A stretch of DNA of 64,000 nucleotides from an uncultured Myxococcales bacterium (GCA_903936705.1 CAIZWN010000028.1:1-64000); one strand, 5' to 3'; shown: positions 8,774 through 17,434, counted from the stretch's first letter. A program made the numbers and translations. The notes: generated by a model from the letters alone, not told the origin.

Positions 8774-9031
8774 TCACCGGGCCTCCAGGAACCGCCTCAC
8801 ATCTTCCGTCTGGGCCTCCGTCAGCGGCACCCGGCGGCTGTGTTCCTCGATCAGGCTCGTGGCGTCCCGCCCGGCCACGGGAACCGGCAGGCGGTGACAG
8901 CCTCCGCACTTTGCCCGGACAACTGCAGAAGGCGGTGCCGTCACGGGACCTTCGCGCAGCGCGGGCTCGGCCGAGGACCTCGCGCCCGAGCAACCCGACA
9001 TGGCCAGGACCAGCAGCAGGGCTCGTTTCAC
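8774..9031 (-). CDS. Small lipoprotein with a c-type haem motif
   Basis: 85 residues: signal peptide with lipobox Cys14, a short linker, then CGGCH at 42-46, the CxxCH motif for covalent haem attachment, and a helical C-terminus (TEAQTEDVRRFLEAR) of the kind that closes a mini cytochrome c fold. No clear distal Met ligand is present; a His/His or open site is possible. GTG at 9031 overlaps the stop of the upstream barrel gene (GTGA). Probably an envelope-anchored electron carrier or sensor; it is very short for a cytochrome, so haem binding is inferred from the motif alone. Confidence 0.75.
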   Translation of the reverse strand: MKRALLLVLAMSGCSGARSSAEPALREGPVTAPPSAVVRAKCGGCHRLPVPVAGRDATSLIEEHSRRVPLTEAQTEDVRRFLEAR

Positions 9032-9786
9032 AGTGTCACCCCCAGCAGGCTGCGTATCTCGAACCTCGGGAATGCGGCATCCTTGGCGGTCACCTGGTAT
9101 CGGCCGCCCACGTTCCAGAAGAACCGCCGCCAGGTGAACGACACGGTCGGTCCCACGAAGACACCTGCCGGTGACCAGTCCGCTGCGCCGCCTTCCAGTT
9201 CGGCTTTTTGCTCGTAAGCCGCCTCGGCGCCCAGGGCCAGGAACTTCGTGATTTCGTAGGAAAGTGCAAAGGCAGCTTCGACCTTGAACTCCCACTCCTT
9301 GCCCCAGTCGCCCCCTTCCTGCTCGGACGACAGGTTCAGGGCCATCACCAGGTCCCCGAAGCGGCGGGCCAGTACGAACTTCTCCTCGAAGGCGAATCCA
9401 TCCGGGCCCTGCTGCCACTCCAGATAGACCAGGGGGTCCACGGGCCACTCGCCAGGATCCGACAGGCGACCGCGGAAACGCAGTTTGTACTTGTCCCACG
9501 AGATCGACCCCGAATCGACCTGCTTGAAAACCTGGTAGATTCCCAGGTCCCAGCGATCGGTCAGTCCGAACTCGAACTCAGCCTGGTGAATCCAGTCCAG
9601 TTGGAACGAGCCGGCGACGCGGTTCGCCTCCAGCGTCAGGTAGTGCTCCAGTTCCATGGCGCCGGCGGGCATCGTCTTGGCCTCGTAGGTCCAGACGAAC
9701 TTCCTACCATCGGCCTCGGCGGGAATCGCCAGGCCGCAGCACGCGATCACGAGCAGACAGGGCAGCACCATGCGGACGGCGTGCAT
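9028..9786 (-). CDS. Predicted outer-membrane beta-barrel protein
   Basis: 252 residues with a cleavable signal peptide (MHAVRMVLPCLLVIACCGLA, then AEA). The rest is a series of amphipathic beta strands with aromatic girdle residues (FVWTYEAKTMPAGAMELEHY, YLEWQQGPDG, FFWNVGGRYQV), and it ends in a hydrophobic strand, consistent with an outer-membrane porin-like or transporter-associated barrel. ATG 9786 has GGAGG six bases upstream; longer in-frame starts lack one. Coupled to the downstream CxxCH microprotein, suggesting a small periplasm/outer-membrane redox or sensing module. Confidence 0.8.
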   Translation of the reverse strand: MHAVRMVLPCLLVIACCGLAIPAEADGRKFVWTYEAKTMPAGAMELEHYLTLEANRVAGSFQLDWIHQAEFEFGLTDRWDLGIYQVFKQVDSGSISWDKYKLRFRGRLSDPGEWPVDPLVYLEWQQGPDGFAFEEKFVLARRFGDLVMALNLSSEQEGGDWGKEWEFKVEAAFALSYEITKFLALGAEAAYEQKAELEGGAADWSPAGVFVGPTVSFTWRRFFWNVGGRYQVTAKDAAFPRFEIRSLLGVTL

Positions 9787-9980
9787 CGAATGCCTCCATG
9801 CGTAACAGCGGACGCAACTTCGGGGGAGCTGCAGGGGCGGGGATTCGCGCACACCACGCGGCTGCGGTCCATCGAGGCCCACGCGCACTCTCCTCTTTCC
9901 CCGGGGCAACACCCCGCGGACTTCCGACAGTAAAGGGCGCTGGGTTCAAGACCTCTGGCCGCTGGAACGGAACAAGAATC

Positions 9981-10214
9981 CTACCGGCGGGCCGCCGCAG
10001 GGGCGCCGCCGTCGCACGTGCAAGACACGCAGCAACAAGCCGTTGCGGACACGGGCACCAGGCATCGGCCGGCCACGTCCACCCGGTACAGCAGCACGTT
10101 CTTGCAGCGGGAGCACTTGAACTCGATGTCCAGTCCGGACGTGCGGGCGATCAAGCGGCCGCAGCCGCACCTGACGTCGTTTTCGCAGTCGATTCGCAAG
10201 TCGTCATGCCCCAC
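9981..10214 (-). CDS. Small Com-like zinc-ribbon protein
   Basis: 77 residues from a GTG. The core VRCGCGRLIARTSGLDIEFK followed by CSRCKN has the two-knuckle spacing (CxC ... CxxC) of the phage Mu Com family, small zinc-binding proteins that regulate mom translation in Mu. The C-terminus adds a Cys cluster (ACCCVSC, CDGG). Ribosome site is weak (AGGTG). Standing alone away from any visible prophage gene, its role as RNA- or DNA-binding regulator is only suggestive. Confidence 0.5.
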   Translation of the reverse strand: MGHDDLRIDCENDVRCGCGRLIARTSGLDIEFKCSRCKNVLLYRVDVAGRCLVPVSATACCCVSCTCDGGAPAAARR

Positions 10215-10258
10215 TGAACGAGCACCTGGACCGCCGGGTGTTCCCCGGAACGTAACAA

Positions 10259-10275
10259 TTGATAAGCGCTATCAA
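10259..10275. promoter_or_regulatory. Inverted repeat upstream of the Com-like gene
   Basis: TTGATA-AGCGC-TATCAA forms a 6-bp perfect inverted repeat around a five-base centre, 45 bases upstream of the Com-like GTG. It lies where a promoter or operator is expected. No regulator is assigned. Confidence 0.35.
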
Positions 10276-10311
10276 CAAGAAAGTCCAAAGTGGCCGCGGA
10301 ACCTTCCGGAA

Positions 10312-10806
10312 TCAGAAGAAGTTACAGACGGATGTGTCGAAGTTCGTGTTGTGGGTGACAGGCAGGGTCACGTCCCCAGTCACCGCCGGAACCGACGCCG
10401 ACCATCCGTGATCGATGGGAGGGGTGTCGCAGGTTTCGTTGCCTGACAGGTCGGCGTAGTACTTCACCGTGTACGCCCGACCCGCTTCCAGCACGTCGGG
10501 GAATGTGACAGTGAAGTCTCCGCCCGTGATCGTGGTTGATTGCGTTCCCTTGGCACTGTCGTCGCCGGCCTCCAGGAATGCGACGGTCAGCGCCTGGCCC
10601 TCGTGGGGCGCGAACCCCGAACCCGACACGACCAGGGTGAACTTTTCGCCATGATCGTCGAACCTGTCGCCGGAAATGTCAGCACCCCCGGGGCTGTCGG
10701 TGATCGCGTCCTTGCCTCCGGAGTCGCTGGAATCGCATCCTGGGAATCCCAATGCCAGAGCGAGCGCGGTGAACATCACCGGTGCCGCCAGTCGTAAACG
10801 GTCCAT
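10312..10806 (-). CDS. Small lipoprotein of unknown function
   Basis: 164 residues, lipobox Cys24 (LGFPGC), then a Ser/Asp/Gly linker and one beta-sandwich-like domain (about 60-164: FTLVVSGSGFAPHEGQALTV ... RAYTVKYYADLSGNETCDTP) that resembles Ig/FN3-type folds used by surface lipoproteins. Two Cys (ETCDTP and the C-terminal SVCNFF) could form a disulfide. Ribosome site AAGGAGGG four bases before ATG 10806 makes the start secure. A small hairpin (10825-10843) lies in its 5' leader. Monocistronic by appearance. Confidence 0.82.
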   Translation of the reverse strand: MDRLRLAAPVMFTALALALGFPGCDSSDSGGKDAITDSPGGADISGDRFDDHGEKFTLVVSGSGFAPHEGQALTVAFLEAGDDSAKGTQSTTITGGDFTVTFPDVLEAGRAYTVKYYADLSGNETCDTPPIDHGWSASVPAVTGDVTLPVTHNTNFDTSVCNFF

Positions 10807-10824
10807 GTTGCCCTCCTTGTTGCA

Positions 10825-10843
10825 GGAAAACCTATCGGTTTCC
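10825..10843 (-). promoter_or_regulatory. Leader hairpin before the 164-residue lipoprotein gene
   Basis: GGAAAACC-TATC-GGTTTCC can fold into a 7-bp stem with one bulged A, ending eight to ten bases upstream of the AAGGAGGG site. It could tune translation initiation; no riboswitch class is recognised. Confidence 0.25.
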
Positions 10844-11034
10844 AAGGAAGAGATGGGACTAATGATAGCGGATGTCAACAGGGTGCCGTGTTCGCCGCGG
10901 GCGGCGTTGCGGTCGACTGCAGCCAGATCGCGGGATCCCTGCCTGCCACCAGCGATTGCGACGCCCAGGGCCCTCTGGGTGACACGGCGCACAACCCCTG
11001 GTCCGATCCGAGGCCGAAACCTCGCGGCCGGGCG

Positions 11035-11283
11035 TCACTCGACGTCGACAAGAAACTCGCCGCTGCGGGCGACGCAGATTCCGTTCTTCACGACAATGCA
11101 CTCGATCCAGTGCTTGCCTCGGTACACCAGCCGCGGCGTCAGGTTCATACCCGATTCCCAGCCCATGGCGATCAGCCATTCGCCGGTGACGCGGTTGCGG
11201 TCGTTCACGCCAATCGCCAGGAACACTTCCACCGGCTCTGACCGCAGCCGTGCCATGCGTTCAGCCAGATCTGCCGGGGGCAT
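11035..11283 (-). CDS. Hypothetical protein, 82 residues
   Basis: The frame reads MPPADLAERMARLRSEPVEV then FLAIGVNDRNRVTGEW ... GKHWIECIVVKNGICVARSG and ends FLVDVE. I do not recognise it. The C-terminal half looks like a compact beta domain with alternating hydrophobics. ATG 11283 is preferred (AAGG five bases upstream); a TTG at 11304 would add seven residues. It lies between two lipoprotein genes on the same strand with no signal peptide of its own. It may be a real small protein or a decayed end of a larger one. Confidence 0.4.
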   Translation of the reverse strand: MPPADLAERMARLRSEPVEVFLAIGVNDRNRVTGEWLIAMGWESGMNLTPRLVYRGKHWIECIVVKNGICVARSGEFLVDVE

Positions 11284-11325
11284 CAGCGCCTTGTTGGGCC
11301 GCAACCCTGTTTCGGATCAAGAGAC

Positions 11326-12696
11326 CTACTGGGGAATCATGGAGTAGGTCAATGTCCAGCCCTCCCCGGTCGAGACCACCGGGCTCTCGGGTGGATTGCT
11401 GCTGGTGAAGAACTCCAGCGGGAGCCCGATCTGCAGGCCGCCTTCGGTGGTCTGCGCCGGCTCGGTCCGGGTCGTCGTGGCGCAGTCGCCTTCGCCGACG
11501 CCCAGGGTGATGGGGGGTGCCAGGGTGTTCCCCTCGATCGTCAGGTAGGTCCCGGTCAGAACGACCCGGGTGGCATCCAGTTGATCCCACGCATCACGCA
11601 GTTCCGGCTGGATGCAGCCCGCGCGTGTGTCGGCGACGTCTTCCGCCTTTCCGGTCAGGTTTGTCACATCGAATACGCCGTCGGCCAGCGGCCAGGGCAT
11701 CTCGAACTCGATGCCGTCCGTCACCTTCGCCGTGACGAAGGTCGTCAGGAGTTGGTCAACCATCTTGTAGCTGCCCTGCACCCGGATGCGCGCCGCCGTA
11801 TCGGTGATCGTGACGTCCGCCCCGAGTATTCCCTGGACCTCGGGGTGGCGCCAATCGGCGATTCGCACGCTGACCTCGACAACGTCCGGGTTCGGCTTGG
11901 TCGACGGGGCCGCGTAGCCCCCCCGTTCCAGATTGGCGTATACGGTACCGATGGTTTCGTTGCCGCCCGGTATCAGGTTCACCGACCAGTTACTGGCGAC
12001 CTTCGCTGCGTGAGTCACGCTGATCGGGAACCAGTTGTGACCCAGCACGGGACGATCGGCGCCGGGCGAGGGCCGCTCTCCGAGAACAGGGAAACAGTGC
12101 TCGATGATGAACAACCGGGCGCCGTCCACCGGGACGGTCGCCCACGGCGGGTTCAGGCGATAAGGGGCCAGGAACGACCAGTCGCAGAAATGCCTGGTCG
12201 CGGCGGTAACGGTTCTTCCCGTCGTATCCAAGGCCAAACTGTCCGCCAGTTGCCAGTACCCTTCCGCCGTCTGGAAAGCGACATCCAGCAGTTCCGGCCC
12301 GGTGGCGGAGGTTTCCTGATCCGTGTACGCGAAGACGAGACCGATCGGTTGCTGGAACGTCTGGCCGTCCGGCGTCAAGCGGTACCCCGTGCCCAGCCCG
12401 CCATGTGCCGTATTGGTGATCGGCTGGATGCCGATCTCGGTGTCAGCATTCAACGCCCCTTCGGGGATGACGACGGTGAGCCTGCCATCGGGCGTGCTGA
12501 TCGTGCCGCCCCCGGGGCCGATGACCGCGCTCACGGGATCACCGTCGGCCGTGCCGACCTCGGTGGCGGTGGGCGTGGGCTCGCTGTCTTCTGGGTCGCT
12601 GCGGCTGTCGTTTCCGGCGCAGCCCGCCAGTACCCCCGCCAGCAACAGGAGCGCAGCCGGAAGCGGGACGGGACGCCTTGTACGTGTCAGGGTCAT
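11326..12696 (-). CDS. Lipoprotein with a ZU5-like domain
   Basis: 456 residues, lipobox Cys26 (GVLAGC), Asp/Glu/Thr linker, then IGPGGGTISTPDGRLTVVIP followed by EGAL, the hallmark of ZU5-type beta domains often found in surface lipoproteins. Later parts (YRLTPDGQTFQQPIGLVFAY) continue that domain; the C-terminal 250 residues are unassigned. GGAGAG seven bases upstream supports ATG 12696. No operon partner. Likely an envelope structural or binding protein. Confidence 0.8.
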   Translation of the reverse strand: MTLTRTRRPVPLPAALLLLAGVLAGCAGNDSRSDPEDSEPTPTATEVGTADGDPVSAVIGPGGGTISTPDGRLTVVIPEGALNADTEIGIQPITNTAHGGLGTGYRLTPDGQTFQQPIGLVFAYTDQETSATGPELLDVAFQTAEGYWQLADSLALDTTGRTVTAATRHFCDWSFLAPYRLNPPWATVPVDGARLFIIEHCFPVLGERPSPGADRPVLGHNWFPISVTHAAKVASNWSVNLIPGGNETIGTVYANLERGGYAAPSTKPNPDVVEVSVRIADWRHPEVQGILGADVTITDTAARIRVQGSYKMVDQLLTTFVTAKVTDGIEFEMPWPLADGVFDVTNLTGKAEDVADTRAGCIQPELRDAWDQLDATRVVLTGTYLTIEGNTLAPPITLGVGEGDCATTTRTEPAQTTEGGLQIGLPLEFFTSSNPPESPVVSTGEGWTLTYSMIPQ

Positions 12697-13016
12697 GGCG
12701 TGGCTCTCCGTATGGGGGCTGGAAGCCGTAAGGCGCGAGTACCCACACTTGGACCCTAGGCGGATCGCGGGGGTTTGCAAGTAGCATGCGGTTGCAGGGC
12801 TACCGCGCGCCACGATCCGGTGTTGAAGGGAACGACTGCAAGAATTGAAAGACCGTCCCGACGCGTGGCCGCCCGCCGTGACAGTTGCACCTGGATTCGA
12901 GGAACCGCGGCGGGATCCACCCAGGCGCTGAAGCCGCGCTGGTCCGAGCCCCACCAGTGGACCATTTGGTAGGCAACCTGACCGCGGCCATTCCCCGCAC
13001 GCACAGGCCGCGCGGC
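12697..13016. other. Intergenic region, 320 bases
   Basis: Spacer between two minus-strand genes (S8 protease upstream, ZU5-like lipoprotein downstream). It should contain the terminator of the first and the promoter of the second, but no hairpin plus T-run or clear -35/-10 pair stands out. No supported gene. Confidence 0.4.
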
Positions 13017-15638
13017 CTAGCCCAGGATGCAGCGGAAGACCTTGATGTCGGCAAGGCTCTTGATCGACCTGTTGCCCAGGCTGTCGCTGGCCTCCAGGGT
13101 CAGGCGCACTATCTGTCCGTCATAGCAGGCGTTGCCCAGGGCCCCGAAATCCCCCAGCAGGGACGGGGTGGCGGAGGGATTCCAGTTCAGGCCTGCGGTC
13201 GAACCGGGGCCCGAAACCACGACGGCCGAGGCATAGACGGCCGTGCTGTTCGGCTGGTACGACGTCGCCTTCCACACGTAGGTGATCGGGTTGTTGCCCT
13301 CCGGATCGGTGGCACTGGCCGTCACCGCGATCGCCACGTCCCAGGCGTAGCCTCCCGAGTAGTTCGGCGCGGGCACGCTGCCCAGCGTGATGTTCGGGGG
13401 CAGGTTCGTCGGCGGAGCCGTGACGATCACGGCCACGGACGCCGAGGCCGGGAGGCCCTGGGGATCGACGGCGCTCAACGTCAGGGTGCGATTCCCGGTG
13501 CTGGCGAACGAGGCCGTCGTGTTGCATCCCGTCTTGGGGAAGGCGGCGTCGGCCGCGTTGCTGCTGGTCCAGGTGCATGCGATTGGCCCCGGGCCGGGAT
13601 CGGGTCCCTCGTTCAGGTCGGTCGCGGTGCCCAGCAACTGGATCGCGATGCCCTGGGCCACGCTGGCGTCCGCGGCGGGCTGCGAGATCGACACCGAGGG
13701 CGCCGCGTTGACGATGTTCACCTCCCGGCTGGCGTCGGTGCTCTGCCCGATCGCGTCCTCGGCCGTGACGGTGATCGTCCGGTTGCCCGTCGTGTCGAAC
13801 CGGTAGTACGCCGTGTTGCCGACGATCCTCGTGGGCGCAGGCACCCAGGTCAGCGGGCAGGCGCCAGGCGGGCAGGGGCCCGACGCGCTGAACTCGGGAT
13901 CGGTGACGACCGCCGTGAAGAACACCTCGCGGTTGAGGGCGCCCGTCGCCGAGCCGGTCAGCGAGACCGAGGGCGGGCTGCCGCCCAGCACGCGCGCCAC
14001 CGCCGCGAAGGCGTTCACGCGCCGCTGGTTTCCGGTGACGCCCAGGCCGCCCGTGTTCGCCGTGTCGCGCAGAATCCCCCACACCTGGCCTGCCGTCAGC
14101 GACGGATCGGCCGCCCAGACCAGTGCCGCGACGCCCGCCACGAACGGTGACGAGAAACTGGTTCCGGCCTTCAGCCGCGCGAAGTTCGCGGGGTTGTCCG
14201 GGTCCGGCCCGACCCAGGTCAGGAACGGGCCGTAGATGTCCACCGAGGCGTCCTGGACCCGGGACCCGAAGTTCGAGCCGGCGTCGCGGGTGGTCGTATC
14301 GTGTCCCATCCCCCCCACGCAGATCACGCCGACCAGTTCGCACGGGATGAACATCGAGCCTTCGACGATGTCGCCTCCGTTGTCGACGTCCTTGCCCGCG
14401 TTCCCGGCCGACGCGAACAGCAGTTTTCCCGAGGCGGCAACCGCGGTGCTGATCCCGTTCATGATCTCGCTGGGCGACGGGCAGAGGCCCAGGCACGCGG
14501 CCTTGACCGCGATGTCCCAGCCGAGGTCCAGTTCGAAACCGAAGCTCATGTTGAGGATGCGGGGGTTGCCGAATGCGGTGCTGGCGATGACTCGTCCCAC
14601 CGTCGAGAGGGTCCCGAAGAAGTCGCCCTCGGAAGGCACGGCGAGCAGTTCGGCCACCGGGCCCGCCGGTCCGGCCGCACCGAACGCGTTGTCCGGCACG
14701 CCCATCGCGGCGGTCGTCACCATTGTTCCGTGCCACGGGCACGCGCCTCCCCCGGAACACGACGCAGGATTCGGGATGTTCCACGAGCCGATCACCGTGC
14801 GGCTGGCCGGGAAGTCGTCGCTGGGCGCGAACCCGCCGTCCATGATCATGATCCGGACCCGGTTGGACAGCCTGCCGGCGCGGGACAGCGCCTGCCAGGC
14901 CGCCCCGACCCCGATATCCTGGGCACTTCCGCGGTCCATGTAGGGCCAGAGGAATGCGTCCGGGCCGTACAGGCCGTCCTCGCCCGTGGGGGCCTCGGCC
15001 GTCGTTCCGTCGGCGATGGCGTCGGACGGCAGCACGAAGTTGGGCGACGCCGTCAGTCCGCCGCGATTGGCCTCGGACAGGGCCACGGCCAGCAGTTTCG
15101 CCGCAGCCTCGCTGGAACTGGTGAAGGTGCCGGTCAGGTCCGGTGCCTCGGCCTGGACGTCGGCCAGGAGGTTCGCCACCTGCGCGTCCGAGGGGTCCAG
15201 CCGGACCCGGTGCTGCCGGGGTTGGTCGCCCACCTTTTCGGTGCTGGCGAGCACCGTGCCGCCCCATCGCGCCACCAGGGCGGCCAGCGCGGCCGTGTCG
15301 TCCGTTCCGATGATCAGTTCGCCCAGCACGAAGTCCATCGCGACGCCGCCCGCCCCCTTCATCCGGGCCACCGGCCGGGGGTTCCCTTCGGCATCCGGCA
15401 GGCTTGCCTGGATGGGCGTCAGCGTCGGATCGATCGGCAGGGCCAGCGGGGCAGCGGGACCCGGTGCGTCGGGGCCGGTTTCGACCATGCCGGGGTCGCC
15501 CGGACCACCCGGGTCGCCGGCCTCTGCTACCACGTCTCCCGTCGGAACCGCGTCGTCGCTTCCATAAGCATCGCCGCCACCGCAGGCGGCGAGTCCAGCC
15601 AACAGAAAGGCTATGGACAGTGACAGTCTTCGTTCCAT
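13017..15638 (-). CDS. Subtilisin-like (S8) serine protease lipoprotein with C-terminal PKD/Ig-like repeats
   Basis: 873 residues: lipobox Cys19, Asp/Pro/Gly-rich linker, an inhibitor-like prodomain (about 90-200), then the S8 catalytic domain with the triad visible as Asp267 (IMIMDGGF), His303 (CPWHGTMV) and Ser494 (AGTSFSSPFVAG). The oxyanion Asn is probably in FASAGNAGKD. From about 550 to the end are PKD/Ig-like repeats (PSVSLTGSATGAL, APSVSISQPAAD, NLPPNITLGSVP). The ribosome site GAGGAGG is six bases before the ATG. It is predicted to be a membrane-anchored extracellular protease for scavenging or predation-type lysis; substrates unknown. Confidence 0.93.
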   Translation of the reverse strand: MERRLSLSIAFLLAGLAACGGGDAYGSDDAVPTGDVVAEAGDPGGPGDPGMVETGPDAPGPAAPLALPIDPTLTPIQASLPDAEGNPRPVARMKGAGGVAMDFVLGELIIGTDDTAALAALVARWGGTVLASTEKVGDQPRQHRVRLDPSDAQVANLLADVQAEAPDLTGTFTSSSEAAAKLLAVALSEANRGGLTASPNFVLPSDAIADGTTAEAPTGEDGLYGPDAFLWPYMDRGSAQDIGVGAAWQALSRAGRLSNRVRIMIMDGGFAPSDDFPASRTVIGSWNIPNPASCSGGGACPWHGTMVTTAAMGVPDNAFGAAGPAGPVAELLAVPSEGDFFGTLSTVGRVIASTAFGNPRILNMSFGFELDLGWDIAVKAACLGLCPSPSEIMNGISTAVAASGKLLFASAGNAGKDVDNGGDIVEGSMFIPCELVGVICVGGMGHDTTTRDAGSNFGSRVQDASVDIYGPFLTWVGPDPDNPANFARLKAGTSFSSPFVAGVAALVWAADPSLTAGQVWGILRDTANTGGLGVTGNQRRVNAFAAVARVLGGSPPSVSLTGSATGALNREVFFTAVVTDPEFSASGPCPPGACPLTWVPAPTRIVGNTAYYRFDTTGNRTITVTAEDAIGQSTDASREVNIVNAAPSVSISQPAADASVAQGIAIQLLGTATDLNEGPDPGPGPIACTWTSSNAADAAFPKTGCNTTASFASTGNRTLTLSAVDPQGLPASASVAVIVTAPPTNLPPNITLGSVPAPNYSGGYAWDVAIAVTASATDPEGNNPITYVWKATSYQPNSTAVYASAVVVSGPGSTAGLNWNPSATPSLLGDFGALGNACYDGQIVRLTLEASDSLGNRSIKSLADIKVFRCILG

Positions 15639-15799
15639 CGCGAACCTCCTCGATGCAACCGACCGCGCAGGTACTCCTGAGCACTGGTCTTGTCTGCGTT
15701 AACTAGGATAATTTACATCCGAGATGAAAGGTAAATGCGCTCCCAGTAAACATGTGACTATACGGTGGGTTGACGAGTCGTGAGGATATGCGTTCTCAT

Positions 15800-15833
15800 C
15801 AGGCTGGCGAAGCCTGGGCCCCTGCGGAAGGGG
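15800..15833. other. Two tandem small hairpins
   Basis: CAGGCT-GGCGA-AGCCTG is followed two bases later by CCCCT-GCGGA-AGGGG. Each is a perfect short stem with a five-base loop. There is no T-run. They may be part of a transcribed leader or a small RNA, or be fortuitous in GC-rich DNA. Confidence 0.25.
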
Positions 15834-16071
15834 ATTGACTGGAAATCGGATAAGCCGAATCCTCGTTGAACACTCCTTCGTGGCAAGAATCTCCGTTGCG
15901 AGCGCCCCGTGCGCCCGCTGTGGCAGGAATAGCCGTTTCCGGAAATCCTGAGGAGGGAGTGCGACTACGGCGGGAACGCCGAGGAGGTGGGCCAGACAGG
16001 TCCGGGTGGCGGTCAAGGGAGGTGCCGCGATCGGGGTGCACCCGCAATGTACTTTCACTTGTTGAGCAAAA

Positions 16072-16093
16072 ATACTCAGCGATTGAGTATAAT
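16072..16093 (+). promoter_or_regulatory. Palindromic operator overlapping a TATAAT -10 box
   Basis: ATACTCA-GCGAT-TGAGTAT (16072-16090) is a perfect 7-bp inverted repeat whose right arm runs into TATAAT (16088-16093), 22 bases before the ATPase start codon. A further half-site-like TTGAG lies at 16062. Binding of a dimeric repressor here would block the -10 element. No near-consensus -35 is seen at 16-18 bases. Confidence 0.55.
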
Positions 16094-16114
16094 GGGCTGA
16101 ATGGGAGGAAAACC

Positions 16115-17305
16115 ATGCCTGCACTGACCTTTGAGCGCGCCATCGTCGCCCGCCTGGTGAAGGGCCTGGAGGCCCATGGGAATCTGGTTCAGGTAGTGGT
16201 CGGACCCCGCCAGGTCGGGAAGACCTGGGCGGCCCACGCTGTGCGCCGGCAGTGGCATGGACCCGTGCGGTACGCGGCGGCCGACCAGTTCCTTCCCCCG
16301 GGACCTGAGTGGATCCGGTCGCACTGGGATCTGGCGCGAAAGGATCTGGCGGACGGCCAGGCGCTGCTGATCCTGGACGAGGTCCAGAAGGTGCGCGGCT
16401 GGGCCGACACCGTCAAGGCGGAGTGGGATGCCGACCGCGCGCTTCCCCAGGCGCCGAAGGTGGTGCTTCTGGGTTCGTCCGCGCTGCTGCTGGCAAAGGG
16501 CGTGACCGAGAGCCTGGCCGGACGCTACCTGCTGCACCGCTGCACGCACTGGTCCTGGCCGGAGATGCGCGGGGCGTTCGGCTGGGACCTGGACCGATGG
16601 TTGTGGCTGGGCGGCTACCCGGGTACCGCGGCGTTCGCGGAAGACGAAACGGCCTGGAAAGCCTACGTGCGGGATTCGCTGATCGAGGCGGTCCTGGCGC
16701 GCGACGTGCTGTCGTTGCAGGTGGTCGCAAAGCCCGCGCTGCTGCGCCAGTTGTTCGCGCTGGCGTGCGGGTACCCGGCCCAGATCCTGTCGTACAACAA
16801 GATGCTGGGCCAGTTGCAGGAAGCCGGGAACACGACCACGCTGGCGCACTACCTGGAGTTACTGGGGACGGCGTTTTTGGCCAGCGGCCTGGAATCCCAT
16901 TCGCCCGGCCAAGTCCGGGCACGCGGCGGGAGTCCGAAGCTGATTCTGTGGAACAACGCGCTGGTCGCCGCAATGGACCTGCGCGACCAGGTGGCGGCAC
17001 GACGCGACGGGGAATGGTGGGGCAGAGTGGTCGAGAACGCCGCGGGTGCGCACCTGCTGAACCACCTCCAGGGGCTGCCGTACCGGGTCCGCCACTGGCG
17101 CCGGGGCGACGACGAGGTCGACTTCGTGGTCGAAGCCGGCGCCGGGGTTCGGGCCATCGAGATCAAGACGTCGCGGTCGCGGCGCCGGTCCGGGCTTCCG
17201 GCGTTCCTGGCATCCCATCCCGGTTCCCGCGCGCTGATTGTCGGGGCCGGCGGGATGCCGCTGGAGGAGTTCTTCGCGTCGGACCCCAGGGAGTGGCTGC
17301 CGTAG
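16115..17305 (+). CDS. AAA-family ATPase with C-terminal DUF4143 domain
   Basis: 396 residues. Walker A GPRQVGKT (about 28-35), Walker B LLILDEVQKV (about 85-94), sensor region VVLLGSSALLL, the family pattern SLAGRYLLHR ... WPEM, and a C-terminal DUF4143 nuclease-like part with DDEVDFVVEAG and AIEIKTSR (the E-x-K of a PD-(D/E)xK-type core). It is a complete member at normal length. Function in the family is unsettled. Ribosome site GGAGG six bases upstream. The upstream palindrome suggests tight repression. It is alone in its transcription unit. Confidence 0.9.
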   Translation: MPALTFERAIVARLVKGLEAHGNLVQVVVGPRQVGKTWAAHAVRRQWHGPVRYAAADQFLPPGPEWIRSHWDLARKDLADGQALLILDEVQKVRGWADTVKAEWDADRALPQAPKVVLLGSSALLLAKGVTESLAGRYLLHRCTHWSWPEMRGAFGWDLDRWLWLGGYPGTAAFAEDETAWKAYVRDSLIEAVLARDVLSLQVVAKPALLRQLFALACGYPAQILSYNKMLGQLQEAGNTTTLAHYLELLGTAFLASGLESHSPGQVRARGGSPKLILWNNALVAAMDLRDQVAARRDGEWWGRVVENAAGAHLLNHLQGLPYRVRHWRRGDDEVDFVVEAGAGVRAIEIKTSRSRRRSGLPAFLASHPGSRALIVGAGGMPLEEFFASDPREWLP

Positions 17306-17397
17306 GATGCGGGGCCATCAGCAGTATGACCGCAGACCGAGAGCCGCCCTTACCTCCGATTGGAGGCGTCTTCTCGTCAGGAGAGCGCCGGTTCTTG

Positions 17398-17433
17398 GGC
17401 TGTGCGATCGGGTCGTGTCGGCTGTGCGATCGG
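17398..17433. repeat. Short tandem repeat, 14 bp x 2, period 22
   Basis: GGCTGTGCGATCGG occurs at 17398-17411 and 17420-17433, directly next to the stop of the convergent lipoprotein gene. It lies in a 129-base convergent gap that also has a CCTCC-GATT-GGAGG hairpin near 17353. It may mark the end of one or both transcripts. Confidence 0.4.
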
Positions 17434-17434
17434 C

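Larger units (their letters stand above)
15639..16114. other. Divergent intergenic region, 476 bases
   Basis: Lies between the S8 protease (minus) and the DUF4143 ATPase (plus). It contains two adjacent hairpins (15800-15833) and the ATACTCA palindrome with the ATPase promoter (16072-16093), listed separately. An open frame entering the ATPase gene from 15866 lacks a ribosome site and is not considered coding. Confidence 0.5.

Noticed and set aside
13120-15684. 854-residue minus-strand ORF overlapping the S8 protease
   Set aside because: Arg/Gly/His-rich shadow frame typical of high-GC DNA; the 13017-15638 frame carries signal peptide, catalytic triad and ribosome site.
15800-15833. Tandem hairpins as an intrinsic terminator
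   Set aside because: They lie between divergent starts, with no upstream gene to end and no T-run.
15866-16114. Extension of the DUF4143 ATPase to 15866
   Set aside because: No ribosome site or family similarity before ATG 16115; the region includes the -10 box and palindrome.
17398-17433. Tandem 14-bp repeat as an integration site
   Set aside because: No integrase or tRNA is next to it; only two copies, so treated as a plain short repeat.
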